DNA of 5,217 bases from JAUPVO01 sp964420875 (GTDB taxonomy: Bacteria; Patescibacteriota; Minisyncoccia; Phycocordibacterales; UBA5272). The notes beneath the pieces are model-generated. The model saw nothing but the letters and a program-made list of their open reading frames with translations. It was not told the origin of the DNA and did no database searches. The translations under genes and the position numbers were made by a program. Positions 1 to 3,301 of this stretch are shown piece after piece. The stretch's first letter is position 1. Every line of letters begins with the position of its first letter. Location of the stretch: NCBI GenBank assembly GCA_964420875.1, contig CAYQUK010000019.1, forward strand, positions 1 through 5,217. The letters run 5' to 3'.

Positions 1-36
1 TGGTTTACAGAATAAAAAATAAAATAGTATAAATAT

Positions 37-77
37 ATAAATACAAAGCGCCGGCGTAGCCGGCGCTTTGTATTTAT
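37..77 (+). terminator. Rho-independent terminator hairpin, probably bidirectional
   Basis: A perfect 19-bp inverted repeat (arms 37-55 and 59-77) has a 3-base loop (GTA, 56-58). The inner part is GC-rich (GCGCCGGC core). The outer part is A-rich on the left arm and T-rich on the right (TTTGTATTT at 67-75), so each strand gives a GC stem followed by a U-rich tract. It should end transcription of a gene lying left of the window and could work in both directions. Bases 1-36 before it are AT-rich with no gene or site that I can support. Its right arm touches the next promoter: T77 is also the T of the extended -10 TG. Confidence 0.85.
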
Positions 78-85
78 GCTATAAT
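77..85 (+). promoter_or_regulatory. Extended -10 promoter of ndk
   Basis: TG-C-TATAAT is a perfect extended -10 element (TG at 77-78, TATAAT at 80-85). The -35 position (about 57-62) lies inside the terminator hairpin and has no TTGACA-like sequence, so the extended -10 probably carries recognition. Transcription should begin near 92, leaving an A-rich leader of about 28 bases before the ATG at 121. That leader contains no Shine-Dalgarno sequence. Confidence 0.75.
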
Positions 86-120
86 CTTAAAAGTTAAAAT
101 TAAAAAAACACTCAAAAAAT

Positions 121-741
121 ATGCAACCAACACATCCAAAAAAAGAAAGAACATTCATAATATTGAAACCAGACGCAGTACAGCGTGGTATTGTTGGTGA
201 TGTTATAAAAAGATTTGAGAGAATAGGACTCAAAATAGTAGCCCTTAAAATGCATGTGCCAAAAGAAGAGCAAGTTTGGTCTCACTACAACAAAGACGAC
301 GCTTGGTTCACAAGAAAAGGTCAAGGAATAGTAGAGAACAGAACAAAACTTGGTTTACCAATAGAGAAAGAAGCGATTGAGTATGGTAAGGACATTATAC
401 GTGCCATGGTTACATTCATGACTTGTGGCCCAGTTGTATCAATGGTTATCGAGGGTAACATGTCTGGAGCTGTTGTAAAGAGAATAGTGGGCAGTACAGA
501 GCCAGCAACAGCTGACACGGGAACTATTCGTGGAGACTATGCACTAGATACATATTATCTATGTGACGTAGACGGTAGTCGTGGTATGCGCAATCTAATA
601 CATTGTACTGACCCAGCTGACGGAGAGGGTGCGTATGACAGAGAAGTGAATATTTGGTTCACAGCAGATGAGATTGTTAACTACAGATTAGTTAGTGAGG
701 CTATGCTTTACGATGTCAATCTAGACGGGATATTAGAATAG
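121..741 (+). CDS. ndk: Nucleoside diphosphate kinase (long CPR-type form)
   Basis: This cytoplasmic enzyme transfers the gamma-phosphate between NTPs and NDPs through a phospho-histidine. The 206 residues start at the first ATG, giving eight residues before the family start ERTFIILKPDAVQRG. Visible family motifs are K16 in LKPDAVQRG, HY at 55-56, MTCGPVV at 100-106, GSTEP at 124-128, GTIRGDY at 134-140 (R137), and NLIHCTD at 158-164 with H161 as the catalytic histidine; E175 follows. Usual bacterial Ndk is about 140-150 residues. The extra length lies between the HY motif and MTCGP (about 58-93), in a segment before the active site (about 142-156) and in a C-terminal extension ending LYDVNLDGILE. 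As far as I recall, these features are shared by Parcubacteria-type Ndk. Oddities are HCTD where HGSD is usual, and KR-IVG where an arginine normally sits four residues before the glycine. The gene stands alone with its own promoter, and no Shine-Dalgarno is seen. Confidence 0.95.
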   Translation: MQPTHPKKERTFIILKPDAVQRGIVGDVIKRFERIGLKIVALKMHVPKEEQVWSHYNKDDAWFTRKGQGIVENRTKLGLPIEKEAIEYGKDIIRAMVTFMTCGPVVSMVIEGNMSGAVVKRIVGSTEPATADTGTIRGDYALDTYYLCDVDGSRGMRNLIHCTDPADGEGAYDREVNIWFTADEIVNYRLVSEAMLYDVNLDGILE

Positions 742-750
742 GAATATACT
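722..750 (+). promoter_or_regulatory. Possible promoter of the candidate small RNA
   Basis: TATACT (745-750) lies just past the ndk stop codon. Seventeen bases upstream is TAGACG (722-727), which matches TTGACA at four of six positions. There is no TG extension. Predicted initiation at about 757-758 coincides with the first base of the closing helix of the RNA described next. That match in position is the main support, because the boxes alone are weak in AT-rich DNA. Confidence 0.4.
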
Positions 751-756
751 GTTCTC

Positions 757-925
757 AGTACCTCTTTCAATTTTATTTTCGATAACTTCTTTCTGGGCAA
801 TGAGAATATTGTGATAACTCTGCGGAGTTCTCCGTTTCTCGCCCACTTGACATAAATTCGTCAAGTAGAGGAGAAGGGGGTACAATTTAAAAGGCGACCG
901 CGCAAGCGGTCGCCTTTTAAATTGT
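757..925 (+). ncRNA. Candidate structured small RNA, family unknown (6S-like layout)
   Basis: The gap between ndk and the next gene folds into a closed structure. The closing helix pairs 758-768 with 873-883 (11 bp, two G-U pairs). Inside it are a 5' single-stranded side (769-793), a long arm built from 794-798/841-845 and 802-806/836-840 capped by a small hairpin around 816-834, and a 7-bp hairpin 845-851/860-866 on the 3' side. A845 can pair in only one of the last two. A terminator follows (882-925), giving a transcript of about 165 bases, or a core of about 127. The two G-U pairs would be A-C mismatches on the other strand, which favours + strand expression. A closing stem, an open central region with a small hairpin on its 3' side and a terminal arm recall 6S RNA, the RNA polymerase regulator. 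No diagnostic sequence was recognised, so this is only a resemblance. The signal recognition particle motif GGAAGGAAGCAGC is absent. It could instead be a structured 3' end of the ndk transcript. Confidence 0.45.
882..925 (+). terminator. Rho-independent terminator hairpin with GCAA tetraloop
   Basis: A perfect 20-bp inverted repeat (arms 882-901 and 906-925) encloses a stable GCAA tetraloop (902-905). A GC-rich core (GGCGACCGC) is flanked by AAAA on the left and TTTT (915-918) plus AAATTGT on the right, so it could act in both directions. It would end the candidate small RNA and any read-through from ndk. Its last T (925) is the first base of the next extended -10 box, repeating the arrangement at 37-85. 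Confidence 0.85.
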
Positions 926-933
926 GATATACT
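925..933 (+). promoter_or_regulatory. Extended -10 promoter of the membrane protein / beta-CASP operon
   Basis: TG-A-TATACT has TG at 925-926 and TATACT at 928-933. Eight bases separate it from the ATG at 942, so transcription should begin within one or two bases of the start codon and the mRNA would be leaderless. The -35 position (about 905-910) lies in the terminator and has no match to consensus. Confidence 0.75.
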
Positions 934-941
934 TTTCTGAT

Positions 942-1304
942 ATGAAAAATATATTCTGGCTACTTTTAGCAATAGGAGCAACATTCATGGTTTCAGAATA
1001 TGTTTTTGTGCCAACTAATTTATATTATGAGCTGCCTTGGCTGGATATTCCAATGCACTTACTAGGCGGATTACTAATAGGAGGATTATCTATTAATTTA
1101 TTAAAAATTCAAAACAAATCTCGTCTTATTAGCCTTACTCATGTTGTTGTATATGTTGTTGTTGTTGCAGCAATATGGGAGGTATATGAGTATTTGAGAG
1201 GTGTGATTGACTATGACAGCATTTCTGACTATTTTGATACCTTTACTGACATGATAAATGGTATGATAGGTGCAGTATTAGCTTATAAGTTATGGCAAAA
1301 GTAA
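942..1304 (+). CDS. Small multi-pass membrane protein, DUF2238/VanZ-like, function unknown
   Basis: This 120-residue protein has about four hydrophobic segments at residues 4-22, 38-54, 64-84 and 102-118. Charged or polar residues lie in or beside these segments: D35-x3-H39-x2-GG, W79-E80-x2-E83, and D99-T-x2-D103 followed by G110. This spaced D/H, E and D pattern resembles small membrane families such as DUF2238 (YjdF) and VanZ-like proteins; I recognise the pattern but cannot fix the family. A metal- or lipid-related role is possible but not shown. The ATG at 942 is preferred over the GTG at 924 because the latter lies inside the terminator and upstream of the -10 box, so it would not be in the transcript. 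The end overlaps the next gene by 13 bases, implying translational coupling to the beta-CASP nuclease. Confidence 0.8.
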   Translation: MKNIFWLLLAIGATFMVSEYVFVPTNLYYELPWLDIPMHLLGGLLIGGLSINLLKIQNKSRLISLTHVVVYVVVVAAIWEVYEYLRGVIDYDSISDYFDTFTDMINGMIGAVLAYKLWQK

Positions 1305-2665
1305 AAATCACATTCGCAGGCGGAGCAAAGAGCCCAACGGGGTCTAACTTTCTAATAGAAGTAGGAGATAAAAAGTTCCTAGTTGATTGTGGCCTCTATC
1401 AAGGTAATAAATATTGTGATGATTGTAACCTGGAGGCATTTATATATGACCCCAAAACAATAGACGGACTATTTATAACTCATGGACATCTCGACCATGT
1501 GGGGCGCATACCAAAACTTGTTCACGAGGGGTACAGTGGTCCAATATACAGCACACCACCAACGCGTGATATTGGCGAGCTCATAATGTTAGACTCGATG
1601 TTTATTTTGAAAAAAGAGGCTGAGCACAATGGAACAAAGCCTTTGTACGAAGAGGCGGATGTTATAGAGGCTATGCGTAGCTGGCACACCATGCCTTATC
1701 ATGAAGTTTTACCAGTACAGACCAGTGAAGGCGTAGTGTCTATTAGATTTTTAGATTCTGGGCATATACTCGGTAGTTCTATGATAGAGCTTACTTTAAA
1801 TGGTAAAAAGCTTTTGTTTACTGGAGATCTCGGCAACACCCCATCACCATTACTTCGTGACACAGAGAAAATAGAGAAAATAGACTATCTCGTAATGGAA
1901 AGTGTTTACGGAGACAGGAATCATGAGAATAAAGAAGAAAAAGTAGAACTCTTTAAAAAGGCTATTAAGAAAATATTAACCTCAGGTGGCAATTTATTGA
2001 TACCAGCATTTAGTGTTGAGCGTACCCAGGAGCTACTTTATTATTTGAATGAAATGGTGGAGAAAAATGAGATACCCCGCGTACCGGTGTATGTTGATGC
2101 TCCGCTAGGAATAAAGATCACACAGGTATATAAAAAATACGAGGACTATTTTAACAAAAACGTAGATGCGATAATACGTTCCGGTGATGACATATTCAAA
2201 TTCCCAGGATTGACCGAGACACCGTCTACAGATGAGAGTAAAGCCATAAATCACGACAACAGAAGTAAAATAATAATAGCAGGAAGTGGCATGAGCAATG
2301 GCGGACGCATACTGCATCATGAAAAGGCTTATCTTGGAGACCCTCGCACCATATTGCTGTTGGTGGGGTATCAGGCTGCGGGGACACTTGGTAGATTGTT
2401 ACAAGATGGGCACAAACAGGTGCATATAATGGGTGAAGAGGTAAATGTAAAGGCGGAGATAATAATGATAGGTGGATTCTCAGCGCACAAAGACTCGGAA
2501 CATTTGGTAGAGTTCGTAGAGTCTACGGCTCACAGTTTAAAAAATGTATTTGTGGTCCTGGGTGAGCCAAAGAGTTCAGCTTTTCTTGCTCAACGCATAC
2601 ATGAGTATTATGGAGTGCCGGTCTCAGTCCCAGATACAGGAGATACTGTGGAGCTGGATATGTAG
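1292..2665 (+). CDS. Metallo-beta-lactamase-fold beta-CASP ribonuclease
   Basis: This 457-residue protein is a probable zinc-dependent RNA-processing or RNA-decay nuclease of the cytoplasm. The N-terminal metallo-beta-lactamase part has D32, the metal motif HGHLDH (64-69), H158 in SGHILGSS and D179 in FTGDLG. The beta-CASP part follows with E203 in ESVYGDRNH (motif A; ESTYGDR is usual), GSGMSNGGRILHH (331-343, motif B) and the C-terminal RNA-specificity segment GGFSAHKD (394-401, H399, motif C). All expected metal and catalytic residues are present and the length is normal for the CPSF73-like group without an N-terminal KH domain. It starts at an ATG inside the preceding membrane-protein gene, in another frame (13-base overlap), without a Shine-Dalgarno, so it is probably translated by coupling. 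The family is certain. RNA as substrate is inferred from the family, and endo- versus exonuclease action cannot be told from sequence. Confidence 0.95.
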   Translation: MAKVKITFAGGAKSPTGSNFLIEVGDKKFLVDCGLYQGNKYCDDCNLEAFIYDPKTIDGLFITHGHLDHVGRIPKLVHEGYSGPIYSTPPTRDIGELIMLDSMFILKKEAEHNGTKPLYEEADVIEAMRSWHTMPYHEVLPVQTSEGVVSIRFLDSGHILGSSMIELTLNGKKLLFTGDLGNTPSPLLRDTEKIEKIDYLVMESVYGDRNHENKEEKVELFKKAIKKILTSGGNLLIPAFSVERTQELLYYLNEMVEKNEIPRVPVYVDAPLGIKITQVYKKYEDYFNKNVDAIIRSGDDIFKFPGLTETPSTDESKAINHDNRSKIIIAGSGMSNGGRILHHEKAYLGDPRTILLLVGYQAAGTLGRLLQDGHKQVHIMGEEVNVKAEIIMIGGFSAHKDSEHLVEFVESTAHSLKNVFVVLGEPKSSAFLAQRIHEYYGVPVSVPDTGDTVELDM

Positions 2666-2680
2666 CATCTCATTTCTCTG

Positions 2681-2689
2681 TGTTATTAT
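2681..2689 (+). promoter_or_regulatory. Extended -10 promoter of the LOG-like gene
   Basis: TG-T-TATTAT has TG at 2681-2682 and TATTAT at 2684-2689. It lies in the 32-base gap after the beta-CASP gene. Eight bases separate it from the ATG at 2698, the same spacing as for the gene at 942, predicting a leaderless transcript. No -35 match is present, and no terminator separates it from the upstream operon, so read-through is also possible. Confidence 0.6.
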
Positions 2690-2697
2690 GATTGATA

Positions 2698-3270
2698 ATG
2701 CAAGATAAAATTACAATTTCTATTTCTGGCGCAGCTGATGTGGCACATTGTGGCCCAACTGTGATACAGAGATGCTTGGAACTAGGCAGGGTGTTAGCCA
2801 AAAACGGGATACAGATTGCAACAGGGGCGACCACGGGGTTCCCGCTGTATGTCTCTCAAGGTTTTAAAGAAGTAGGAGGGTCAGCCTTTGGTCTTTCTCC
2901 AGCCGCTTCAAAGTTTGAACATATTAATGTATACAAATTGCCAACTGACTATGTGGATTTTATTGTCTACACTGGTTTTGGATATCCAGGGCGAGATTTG
3001 ATGTTGATAAAATCCAGTGATGCCGTGATAATAGGATGTGGAAGAATAGGGACTATACATGAATTTACTATTGCTTGGGAAAGTGAGATACCGATAGGAA
3101 TACTCGAGGGTGAATGGCCAACAGATGAAGTTATCAAAAACATTATCAAAAATAGTAATAGAGAGAACCCGTTGGTGGTTTTTGATAGTGACCCAGAAAA
3201 ACTAGTTGCTAAGGTTGTAGATCTCGCCAAAAATAGTGTCCGTCAGAGTATGGCTTGTATTACAAGGTAG
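2698..3270 (+). CDS. LOG/SLOG-family Rossmann protein (TIGR00725-like)
   Basis: This 190-residue single-domain protein has a nucleotide-binding Rossmann fold of the SLOG superfamily, which includes LOG phosphoribohydrolases and DprA-like proteins. It begins with a beta strand and ISISGAAD, then GRVLAKNGIQIATGATTGFP (30-49), EVGGSAFGLSPA (58-69) and PGRDLMLIKSSDAVIIGCGRIGTIHEF (from residue 97). The latter corresponds to the LOG signature R...PGGxGTxxE: R99 and E122, the likely catalytic arginine and glutamate, are kept, but PGG is replaced by GCGR and the usual GGGxxG loop reads TGATTG. It may cleave nucleoside monophosphates to base and ribose phosphate or bind a nucleotide; the substrate cannot be stated. 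The ATG at 2698 is chosen over the upstream in-frame TTG (2692) because it fits the -10 spacing. C-terminal residues past about 165 form a short helix-rich tail. Confidence 0.75.
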   Translation: MQDKITISISGAADVAHCGPTVIQRCLELGRVLAKNGIQIATGATTGFPLYVSQGFKEVGGSAFGLSPAASKFEHINVYKLPTDYVDFIVYTGFGYPGRDLMLIKSSDAVIIGCGRIGTIHEFTIAWESEIPIGILEGEWPTDEVIKNIIKNSNRENPLVVFDSDPEKLVAKVVDLAKNSVRQSMACITR

Positions 3271-3286
3271 TTCTTAAAAAATATTC

Positions 3287-3295
3287 TGATATACT
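3287..3295 (+). promoter_or_regulatory. Extended -10 promoter of the NHL-repeat gene
   Basis: TG-A-TATACT has TG at 3287-3288 and TATACT at 3290-3295, identical to the element at 925-933. Six bases separate it from the ATG at 3302, so the expected start of transcription falls on the ATG itself. The upstream -35 position has no match; the sequence just before is A-rich (TTCTTAAAAAATATTC). Confidence 0.7.
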
Positions 3296-3301
3296 GTGAA
3301 T

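Noticed and set aside
321..518. Minus-strand frames inside ndk, the beta-CASP gene, the LOG-like gene and the NHL gene
   Set aside because: These lie wholly within confidently identified genes and show no family motifs, so they are treated as shadows.
848..853. Perfect TTGACA as a -35 box
   Set aside because: It lies within a 7-bp hairpin, and the only -10-like sequence downstream (TACAAT, 881-886) is 27 bases away, too far for a normal promoter.
757..883. Signal recognition particle (4.5S) RNA or tRNA
   Set aside because: The conserved GGAAGGAAGCAGC apical motif is missing and the region is not one long hairpin; no tRNA cloverleaf or T-loop (GTTCRANNC) is seen.
924..941. GTG 924 as an upstream in-frame start for the membrane protein
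   Set aside because: It lies in the terminator arm and before the -10 box, so it would not be on the transcript; the ATG at 942 gives a normal hydrophobic N-terminus.
733..984. Minus-strand open frame of 83 codons across the ndk/membrane-protein gap
   Set aside because: It reads through the terminator hairpin and the candidate RNA, has low-complexity ends, overlaps genes on both sides and shows no recognisable motif.
2692..2697. TTG 2692 as start for the LOG-like gene
   Set aside because: It is only 2 bases past the -10 box and would precede transcription initiation; the ATG at 2698 fits the spacing seen in the neighbouring genes.
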